In this document: positions 58,216 to 64,000 of the stretch, one piece after another | How positions within the stretch are numbered: position 1 is the first letter of the stretch | How the letters are laid out: every line of letters begins with the position of its first letter | Origin: DASVBE01 sp963770375 | Lineage (GTDB): Bacteria > Actinomycetota > Actinomycetes > Streptosporangiales > Streptosporangiaceae | Length of the DNA stretch: 64,000 nt | Reading direction: 5' to 3' | Assembly: GCA_963770375.1 (NCBI GenBank) | Contig: CAVYPM010000005.1 | Coordinates: 124,001 to 188,000 of the forward strand | Made by a program: the position numbers and the translations under genes | Notes under the pieces: model-generated | What the model was told of the DNA's origin: nothing | What the model saw: the letters and a program-made list of their open reading frames with translations, nothing else | Databases searched by the model: none

Positions 58216-59379
58216 TCAGGGCGCTGCCGTCTCACCGGGTCGTGCCACACTCGTGCCACGCGATCCAGTTTTCAGCTCTGCCTGGGCCCGTTCGGCGACC
58301 GCATCGGCTAGGGCTCGCTGGCGGTCATTGGTGGAGTGCAGATAGATCAAAGCGGCCCGGCTGCTGGAGTGGCCCATGCGTTCCATCAGCTCTCGAAGGT
58401 TAGCTCCCGCCTCGGCCACGAGATGGTTTCCGGCATGGCGCAGATCGTGAAAGTGGACATCCGTCAGACCTGCGGAGGTCAGCGCCGGAAGCCATACCCG
58501 GCCGCGAAAATGACTGTGTGCGAGCGGCTGGCCATTGCGGTTGGCAAATACGAGGCTGGCCGCTCCAGGAGCTGTTCGGTCGGCCAGGTGAGAGACGACG
58601 TCCGGCAGGATCATCGACGGTACGGAGACGACTCGCTTGCCTGCATACGATTTGGGCGGCCCGAACTGCGGCGGCTGGCCCACGAGTTCGGTGAACTGAC
58701 GGACCACCCGGACGGTGCCTGCGGCGGTGTCGATGTCGCAACGGCGCAGGGCAGCCAGCTCACCCCATCGCAACCCACAGAAGCATGCCAGCAGTACCAG
58801 GGCCCGGTAGGGAGGACCGACCGCGTCGGCCAAGGCATAGACCTGCGGGATGGTCAGCACAGGCCGCTCCGGCGAGTGCTCTGTCCCGGCGCCTTTAATC
58901 CGGCAGGGATTGCGGCGGATCAGGCCGTCATCAACGGCGGTGGCCAGGACGGATTTAAGGAGCCGGTACGCCTTTGCGGTGGTGACAGGGCTGGTTCCTG
59001 CGGCCAGCCGGTCAGCTCGCCAGCGGCGCACGTCAGCTTCGGTGATGCCTGCGATGGTGTGGTCGGCCAGGGCGGAGGCCAGGTGGCGGCGCAGCAGGTA
59101 GCGGTAGAGCTGCAAAGTCTTTGGTCGCAGTCCGGGGCGTTCGCTGATCCAGGTGGTGGCGTACTCGGTGAACGCGACACGCCCGGCGTCGGGATCGATC
59201 CAGGCGCCGCCGATCAGTTCGGCTTCGGTGAGGGTTAGCCACCTGGCTGCGTCAGCCTTGCGCGGGAAAGTGGACGGGGCCGACCGCAGCAGCCCGTCAG
59301 GTCCGCGGTAGCGAGCCTGCCATCGGCCCGAGGGCAGTTTGCGGATGGTGCCAAATGAGCGGGTCTTGTGGCCAGGCAT
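58216..59379 (-). CDS. int: Tyrosine recombinase / site-specific integrase
   Basis: 387 residues from ATG 59379. N-terminal arm-binding region (FGTIRKLPSGRWQARYRGPD), core-binding SAM-like domain (YATTWISERPGLRPKTLQLY), catalytic domain with Arg in ACFCGLRWGELAALRRCDID, HDLRHAGNHLVAEAG (H-x-x-R), MGHSSSRAALIYLH with the second His and the Tyr nucleophile. All key residues are present, so it may be active. It should have made attL/attR of the tRNA-Arg element. Confidence 0.95.
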   Translation of the reverse strand: MPGHKTRSFGTIRKLPSGRWQARYRGPDGLLRSAPSTFPRKADAARWLTLTEAELIGGAWIDPDAGRVAFTEYATTWISERPGLRPKTLQLYRYLLRRHLASALADHTIAGITEADVRRWRADRLAAGTSPVTTAKAYRLLKSVLATAVDDGLIRRNPCRIKGAGTEHSPERPVLTIPQVYALADAVGPPYRALVLLACFCGLRWGELAALRRCDIDTAAGTVRVVRQFTELVGQPPQFGPPKSYAGKRVVSVPSMILPDVVSHLADRTAPGAASLVFANRNGQPLAHSHFRGRVWLPALTSAGLTDVHFHDLRHAGNHLVAEAGANLRELMERMGHSSSRAALIYLHSTNDRQRALADAVAERAQAELKTGSRGTSVARPGETAAP

Positions 59380-59797
59380 GATCCAGCGTTCCTCTGGATC
59401 AAGCTGGCCATGCGCGGGTTCTCACCCGTCGAGGTCATGCCAGCGGTCAGGGTCGATCAGGGACGGTGGCCACGCTGGCGCCGGGTGCCGGGCGCAAGTG
59501 GAAGCTGCGCGTTGCCATCCGGTCGGGCGACGGTGACGGAATCCCCCGAGCGCCTGGACCGGCCGGTGGCCGATGCGTTCGGCGGTGCGGATCGCCCGTG
59601 GCAGCGCCACCTGCCGGCACGGTGGCGGGGCCATCGCAGGCGACCCGCCAGGTCTTGGCGGTCCTCCGTCGGAGGAGCAGTCCCCCGTGCGGTGGTGCTA
59701 CTGCTGGTCAGGCCGGCTGATCGCGTATGCTGGCGGCGTGCCGCGCGTGCCCGATGTGGTCGAGGCGGGGCGCCTGGCGGCAGCGCACTGCGCGGCG

Positions 59798-60069
59798 GGG
59801 CACCGGGGTGCGGGCCGGGCAACCGTCATCGAGCTGGCCCGGGCTGGGTTCTTCGTCTATGCGACCGGCCGCAGCAGCAGGACCTCCGGTCCTTCGGAAC
59901 TTGGCAGGCCGGAGACGATCGAGCGAAGCCGGCGACTCGATCCGCGCTGCAGAGCGGGGTGGGCGCCGTCAGTGTCGTTGATCACGAGGATCCCGGCCGG
60001 GTAGACGCTCTGGTCGCGGGCATCGACGGTGAGCACGGGCGTCTCGACGTGCTGGTCAACGACATAGCT
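59798..60069 (+). pseudogene. Truncated, frameshifted SDR oxidoreductase
   Basis: GHRGAGRATVIELARAGFFV and YATGRSSRTSGPSELGRPET match the cofactor-binding start of a short-chain dehydrogenase. After a shift near 59955 the next frame reads VDHEDPGRVDALVAGIDGEH and GRLDVLVNDI, the following SDR segment, then ends abruptly. The catalytic half is missing. The flanking stretches 59380-59797 and 60070-60205 hold no recognisable gene. Confidence 0.65.
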
Positions 60070-60205
60070 TCGGCGGACGACCGGCGTACCGATGGAGCGG
60101 GACAAGGCCAGATGCCGCGAAGGCTGACGGGTGCTCACGGTCGCAGGGCCAGGCGGGGCGCTGACCAGCCATGCGAGGTCCCACGTCGCGGCGGGTAACC
60201 CGTGC

Positions 60206-60252
60206 CCGATCTTCCAAGCTGGTCATGCGGGTTCGATCCCGCTGCTCCGGCG
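60206..60252 (+). pseudogene. tRNA-Gly(TCC)-like 3' half
   Basis: The stretch reads as an anticodon loop CTTCCAA (TCC), the variable region, and a T arm GCGGG-TTCGAT-CCCGC with one base missing from the 7-base loop. The 5' half of the tRNA is absent. It looks like an att scar of an element that used tRNA-Gly, decayed since. Its first 23 bases recur at 62322-62344. Confidence 0.5.
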
Positions 60253-60266
60253 CACGCGCCCTCGCG

Positions 60267-60374
60267 TCAGGCGGCCGTTGTCTCGGTGATCCTGATCTCG
60301 CACGTGTCCAGGTCGATGCTGGCGCGGCGCAATGCCGTGAGTTCGCCCCAGCGCAGACCAGCGAAGGTCGGTGC
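60267..60374 (-). pseudogene. Remnant of a second tyrosine integrase
   Basis: 36 codons on the minus strand read FAGLRWGELTALRRASIDLD then TCEIRITETTAA and a stop. This is the catalytic Arg-I block of a phage-type integrase, close to but distinct from the same block of the intact integrase. Upstream and downstream parts are gone. It abuts the tRNA-Gly-like fragment, as an integrase would abut its attachment site. Confidence 0.65.
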
Positions 60375-60400
60375 AGAGGCACGTCACCGGCGTATGGGCG

Positions 60401-60446
60401 AGGCCGGGCGGGCGGCGGCGTGTGCCCGCCGCCGCCCGCCCGGCCT
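60401..60446 (-). terminator. Perfect 20-bp stem-loop after the Asp-box gene
   Basis: AGGCCGGGCGGGCGGCGGCG (60401-60420) pairs perfectly with 60427-60446 around the loop TGTGCC. It starts 19 bases after the stop codon of the secreted Asp-box protein on the minus strand. Confidence 0.8.
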
Positions 60447-60465
60447 CCTGGCTGAAGGTCGCCGG

Positions 60466-62073
60466 TCAGCCGGTTTTCGCGAAGAAGGCGTCCTCGCCGT
60501 GCCCGGTGCCGCCGGCGAAGGTGGCATCGTTGCGCATGTCGGTCCAGTAGGCGACCACGCCACCGTCCGCGGTAGCGGCGATGTTGCTGTAATCGCCGAG
60601 GAAAGCGGTCGCGTTCGGGAACGCGGGGTTCACGGTGCGGGCGAACCACCGATCGCCGGTGGTGGGATCGGAGAGTGCCGTCGATACGACGGCCTTGGTG
60701 AACGCCAGCGTTCCAGCTCCGGTCTCGGTGGCGACCGAATAACCGTACTTGTGGTTGGCGGGATCGACCGAGCGGTCGAACATGCCGATCCGCAGATGGC
60801 CCGAAGTGTCGTAGACGCCCCACGGCATGAACTGGTCGCCCGGGAGCTCCAGCGGCGTGGGCGCCGACCAGGTGGCTCCAGCGTTGAATGACTGGCTCAC
60901 GATCACGTCAGAGTTCGTCTTGGCCGTGTACGGGTCGCTGGGAGCGGGTGTCGCACTGTCGCGCATGTCCGACCAGACCACGGCCAGGTGGGCCGGGTTG
61001 GTCGGATCGGCGGCGATATTGCCCGCCGCCCAGGTGCGGAAGACGCTGTCCTGGTAGGTCTGCCGGCCGAAAGCGAGCGGGTAGTCGGTGGCACCGTCGA
61101 TGACCGTCGCGACCTTGACCGGGGCCGCTACGGGCGCGCCGGTCGCCGGGGACACCTGGACTACTTCGTAATCGTCGCGGCCAGTGGCCAGGTCGGTCGT
61201 GTTCAGGAAGGAGACGTAGATGTGGCCGTCCGCCGCAACCACCGGGACGGACACGAACGCCTGATCGAGGCTTCCCGAGATCACCACGGGCTTGGACCAG
61301 CTGCTGCCGCCGTCGTGGGTGACCGAGCTGTAGATCCGAGCCGAGAGGGCCACGCCCTTCTGGCCGAGCCGGAAGTCGCCGTAGGTGACGATGGCGTTGC
61401 CGTCCCCCCACGCCGCGACGTACTCCTTGTCCAGGAGGTCGCCGACGCTGGTCTCGTTACCGCTGCCCGCGGCAACCCGCACTACGTTCCAGGTCTTGCC
61501 GCCGTCACCAGAGTTGGAGACCAGGACGTCGGGATTCTGGGCGTTGAGCGGGCCGACGAAGCGGAAGCCCAGCGTGGCGTAGTAAGCGTGGCCATGGGCG
61601 TCGAACGCTACGGCCGGGTCCCCGGTCGCCTGGTAGGCGGAGTTCGAGAAAAGCGGGAACATCGACCAGGTCTTGCCACCGTCGAAGGTCACGTGCGCGC
61701 GCGACTCGATGCTCTCGCTCACGTGGCCGCCCGGATTCAGGCCGATCTGGTAGTCGTTCGCCCCGCCGATCATGTTCTGCGAGTTCGTCGGGTTAACGGC
61801 GATCGACGTCTCGTTGTGCGGGCCAGCCGATGTCGTCTCGCAGTCGGTGTTGACATTGGCGGTGACCTGCGCCGCGGTCGTGCAGATCGCCGTACCGGTC
61901 TTGACCGCTGGCCCGGAGCCGAACACCGCGCCCGCGACGGGCGCCGGCGCGTCCACGACGTTATGCGTGAAGTCCACCGGCTGCGGATCGTCGCCCGCAT
62001 AGGCCAGCGCCGGGCTCAAGGCCAGCACCGATATCGATACAGCCGCCACGATCACGCCTTGAACTGCTCTCAT
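60466..62073 (-). CDS. Secreted Asp-box (BNR/sialidase-like) beta-propeller protein
   Basis: 535 residues from ATG 62073 with GGGGAGGG upstream. A signal peptide ends near residue 26 (SISVLALSPALAYA). Four Asp-box motifs: TFDGGKTW (129-136), SGDGGKTW (188-195), THDGGSSW (252-259) and the variant SFNAGATW (395-402), each closing a propeller blade. The sialidase Arg triad cannot be assigned, so neuraminidase activity is not claimed; many Asp-box proteins bind or cleave other glycans. Codon bias is weaker than in neighbouring genes, consistent with transfer. It is the only intact cargo of the element. Confidence 0.85.
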   Translation of the reverse strand: MRAVQGVIVAAVSISVLALSPALAYAGDDPQPVDFTHNVVDAPAPVAGAVFGSGPAVKTGTAICTTAAQVTANVNTDCETTSAGPHNETSIAVNPTNSQNMIGGANDYQIGLNPGGHVSESIESRAHVTFDGGKTWSMFPLFSNSAYQATGDPAVAFDAHGHAYYATLGFRFVGPLNAQNPDVLVSNSGDGGKTWNVVRVAAGSGNETSVGDLLDKEYVAAWGDGNAIVTYGDFRLGQKGVALSARIYSSVTHDGGSSWSKPVVISGSLDQAFVSVPVVAADGHIYVSFLNTTDLATGRDDYEVVQVSPATGAPVAAPVKVATVIDGATDYPLAFGRQTYQDSVFRTWAAGNIAADPTNPAHLAVVWSDMRDSATPAPSDPYTAKTNSDVIVSQSFNAGATWSAPTPLELPGDQFMPWGVYDTSGHLRIGMFDRSVDPANHKYGYSVATETGAGTLAFTKAVVSTALSDPTTGDRWFARTVNPAFPNATAFLGDYSNIAATADGGVVAYWTDMRNDATFAGGTGHGEDAFFAKTG

Positions 62074-62321
62074 TTACACCCTCCCCTTGCCTCCGGGGCG
62101 GACACTCGCGCCAGCCGCGGAATCCCGGACCGAATCTGCCACAGCACCGCCCCCCATCGCTAGGCCCACGTAGATAACAGATTGTGCATCACGCGTGCAC
62201 AGACCGCTTCGCCGCACGGGATCGGACCTCGCTTCCCCAGCCACCACTCGCCAGGGATCAGCGCCTATGAACACCCGTCCGACCAGTGCATTCGTCAGCT
62301 CTGGTCGCGCGTTCGGGGTTA

Positions 62322-62344
62322 CCGATCTTCCAAGCTGGTCATGC
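62322..62344 (+). repeat. Second copy of the 23-bp tRNA-Gly-like sequence
   Basis: Identical over 23 bases to 60206-60228. Here it continues into an inverted repeat: GATCTTCCA (62324-62332) pairs with TGGAAGATC (62345-62353). With the first copy it brackets the Asp-box gene. The surrounding 62074-62475 holds no gene. Confidence 0.7.
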
Positions 62345-62475
62345 TGGAAGATCTAGCGCCGTGCCACAGGCGTGCCATACCGCCGGATAAGCAAGGCACG
62401 CTCACAGTGACTCACACGTACTCAAATTCATGGCCTGCCTGGCAAGATGCAGGTGACAGCAAGCCTCCAGACGAT

Positions 62476-62519
62476 CTTCTAAGCAGCCGGCCGGGGGTTC
62501 GAGTCCCTCCAGGCGCGCC
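62476..62519 (+). repeat. attR: right 44-bp direct repeat
   Basis: Exact copy of the 3' part of tRNA-Arg(TCT) (58125-58168), without the 5' half of the tRNA, as expected of the distal junction of an integrated element. Confidence 0.9.
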
Positions 62520-62576
62520 AGCTGCCGAAATGTGCGTACGGCTGGCCAGCACAGCGCAGTCAGGACGACTGCGCTC

Positions 62577-62865
62577 GTGACTCAGTCAGGCCAGCAGTTG
62601 GAGGTCCGCGCGCTTGCTGTCACGCTCGATGAGCTGATCTGTTCCTGGTTAATCGATCTTCGCGGCCAGAGCCTTTCCGCCAAGACGGTTAGCACGTACG
62701 GAGGCGCCGCTCGCCGCTTAGCGGCCGGCCTTCCCGGGAGCGGATTACCGCGCGTTGCGGCAGTTCTTCACATGGGCTGATGTCAAGGAAGAGATCACGC
62801 CACGGATACCGTATGTGGCGACGCGACCGAAAGAGTTTCCCCATGTTCTCCCGTACGGTGACTGA
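62577..62865 (+). pseudogene. N-terminal fragment of a tyrosine recombinase
   Basis: From GTG 62577: VTLDELICSWLIDLRGQSLS and AKTVSTYGGAARRLAAGLPG form the start of a core-binding SAM-like domain. After a shift near 62750 the next frame continues ALRQFFTWADVKEEITPRIP then a proline-rich end, with a stop at 62865. The catalytic domain is missing. It lies outside attR, so it belongs to an older insertion or to the host flank. Its end overlaps the start of the GNAT gene. Confidence 0.65.
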
Positions 62866-63556
62866 CCACTGGATCCCCGATGCGGTGGCAGGCGCCGCGG
62901 CAGCGGCGGGCCAGTACCGGGTGCTCACCGACGACTCGCTGCCGGGCGACTTTTCGCTGATGATTCTCGAAACCAGCAGTTACGGCCGCCTCCTGACGCT
63001 GACCCCGGCCCAGGCTCGCCGCCTGGGCCTGATAGGTGCTTCGGTGGTGGGTGAGCCGGCGCTGCGTTCGGCCCTGGCCGCCGCCGGTGCCGCCCTTCAC
63101 GGCGCGGACTACCTGTTCTACCTGCCCGTCGAGGACCAAGCCGCCGTACGCGCCGAGCCGGTGCCCACGGAAACGCGCCAGCTGACCGAGGCCGACGCCG
63201 AAACCTTCGCGCAGTTCGCCGCCGCGGCTCCGGCCCAGGACATGGACGAGGCTTTCGTCGAGCTCGGCCACTGGCTCGTCATGGGCACCTTCGCCGACGG
63301 GCGCCTGGCTGCTGCCGCGAGCATGTACCCCTGGCGGGGCACAAACCTCGCGGACCTGGGCGTCATCACGCTCCCGGGCTACCGCGGCCGCGGACTGGCC
63401 AAAAGAACCGTGCGGGCCATCAGCGCCCGCGCCCTCGCCGGCGGTTACGAGCCGCAGTACCGCTGCCAGCTCGACAACACGCCATCGGCCTCGCTCGCCC
63501 GCGCCGCGGGCTTCGTGCAGTTCGGCACGTGGGACGTCATCGCGTCCGGCGACTGA
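62843..63556 (+). CDS. GNAT-family N-acetyltransferase
   Basis: 237 residues from ATG 62843; an upstream in-frame ATG (62780) lies in the recombinase remnant and is less likely. C-terminal GNAT domain with LVMGTFADGRLAAAASMYPW and DLGVITLPGYRGRGLAKRTV (acetyl-CoA loop) and YRCQLDNTPSASLARAAGFV. The N-terminal 100 residues are a separate, poorly conserved domain. Substrate unknown. 63557-63682 downstream shows nothing recognisable. Confidence 0.85.
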   Translation: MFSRTVTDHWIPDAVAGAAAAAGQYRVLTDDSLPGDFSLMILETSSYGRLLTLTPAQARRLGLIGASVVGEPALRSALAAAGAALHGADYLFYLPVEDQAAVRAEPVPTETRQLTEADAETFAQFAAAAPAQDMDEAFVELGHWLVMGTFADGRLAAAASMYPWRGTNLADLGVITLPGYRGRGLAKRTVRAISARALAGGYEPQYRCQLDNTPSASLARAAGFVQFGTWDVIASGD

Positions 63557-63682
63557 ACCGGAACCGGTTCATCGGTGCGCACGGCCCCATGGACCGTGTC
63601 ACCGGTCACGGCCCTCTGGCGCTCGGATTGATGCTCCTATTTTCGTCAAGGCCCGGTCTGGATTGAGGCGTGGCCAGAGGTG

Positions 63683-64000
63683 TCAGGCGGCAGGGCTCAT
63701 TGCTAGCGTGCTGGCGGGGTCGGCGGTCCAGCGCGCGCTGATGTTGGTCATGATCAGGGCGGAGTCGGCTGTGCACGTTCCTGCGGGGAACGCGGCTGCG
63801 TCGTCGAAGATGCTGGAGGTCAGTGCCGAGATCGTCATCGGGCGAGCCTGCCAGCCGGCAGCGTGCAGCTGCACGCCGTCGAGGCAGCCGTCTGCGGCGG
63901 ATGGCGAGAATCCGGTCGCGCCGTGGCGGAAGAAGTCGGTCGCTTCTCCGAGACTGGCGAAAAGGCGGCTATTCAGTGCGGCGGCGGGCTCGGCAGCGAC
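63683..64000 (-). CDS. Conserved hypothetical protein, C-terminal part only
   Basis: A minus-strand frame enters from the right edge and stops at 63683, giving at least 105 residues: LNSRLFASLGEATDFFRHGA, LDGVQLHAAGWQARPMTISA, SSIFDDAAAFPAGTCTADSA, LIMTNISARWTADP. The pattern is familiar from uncharacterised actinobacterial proteins of the DUF2071 sort, but that is only an impression. No function is proposed. Confidence 0.6.
   Translation of the reverse strand, partial: VAAEPAAALNSRLFASLGEATDFFRHGATGFSPSAADGCLDGVQLHAAGWQARPMTISALTSSIFDDAAAFPAGTCTADSALIMTNISARWTADPASTLAMSPAA

Larger units (their letters stand above)
58125..62519. mobile_element. 4.4-kb integrative element in tRNA-Arg(TCT)
   Basis: Bounded by perfect 44-bp repeats, with the integrase adjacent to the left repeat and reading toward it, the classical layout. 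The interior has no replication, transfer or excisionase gene that can be recognised. It holds decayed SDR and integrase pieces, a tRNA-Gly-like fragment and one intact secreted-protein gene. Base composition is visibly less G+C-rich than the flanks. Probably a degraded, non-autonomous island. Confidence 0.85.

Noticed and set aside
59380..59797. An excisionase or replication gene upstream of the integrase
   Set aside because: Short frames exist but none shows an AlpA/excisionase helix-turn-helix or Rep motif.
62476..62519. A second tRNA-Arg gene
   Set aside because: Only the 3' 44 bases are present; acceptor 5' strand and D arm are missing, so it is an attachment-site copy.

Overview
The window reads as chromosomal DNA of a very G+C-rich actinomycete. 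Pointers are the third-position G/C bias, GTG/TTG starts, a GlbO-type globin, a TIGR03086 (mycothiol-enzyme fold) protein, a dynamin-like GTPase pair and a Streptomyces-style cobalamin cluster. The genus cannot be fixed by eye. Many genes carry single-base frameshifts, so part of the sequence may be an unpolished assembly; such genes are described as one gene with the break noted.

Layout. 1-17 kb is housekeeping: a prolyl oligopeptidase cut by the left edge, an HNH nuclease, ArsR plus MFS, an acyl-CoA dehydrogenase, VOC and GNAT proteins, an MscS channel, a truncated globin, EttA, SSB, an HtrA-like protease and two coupled dynamin-like GTPases. 17-33 kb is a minus-strand cobalamin operon behind a cobalamin riboswitch (33126-33275): chlI, chlD, cobO, cobB, cobI, cobM, cbiD, cobL, cbiG-cobJ, ferredoxin, cobH, cbiX, cobT, cysG. 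Most junctions are 1-4 base stop/start overlaps, and the chain continues by the same overlaps into the two GTPases. 33.5-38.9 kb holds a sugar epimerase, a family-2 glycosyltransferase and GtrA, a lipoprotein, a YidC-type insertase with a small membrane protein, and a HigBA-type toxin-antitoxin pair. 38.9-43 kb is cobN. 43-55.3 kb is accessory: two MFS transporters, hydrolase plus TetR, GNAT, an FtsX-like permease, a MarR-controlled ureohydrolase plus GMC oxidoreductase pair, AraC and TIGR03086. 55.4-58 kb is cobQ-cobD.

The B12 genes cover most of corrin-ring construction, cobalt insertion, amidation, adenosylation and part of nucleotide-loop assembly. They include both an early-insertion chelatase (CbiX) and late-insertion chelatase subunits (CobN, ChlI, ChlD). 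cobK/cbiJ, cobU/cobP and cobS/cobV are not in the window.

58.1-62.5 kb is a small integrative element in a tRNA-Arg(TCT) gene, bounded by perfect 44-bp repeats. It carries an integrase, decayed SDR and second-integrase pieces beside a tRNA-Gly-like fragment, and a secreted Asp-box (sialidase-like) protein of lower G+C. A third broken recombinase lies just beyond the right repeat, marking an integration hot spot. The window ends with a GNAT gene and the 3' part of a conserved hypothetical gene.

The most unusual signal is a 14-bp palindrome (consensus GGAAAGCGCTTTCC) found at 14 places with two or fewer mismatches between 12.8 and 57.5 kb. It lies mostly inside genes, where it forces rare codons, and is absent from the island.
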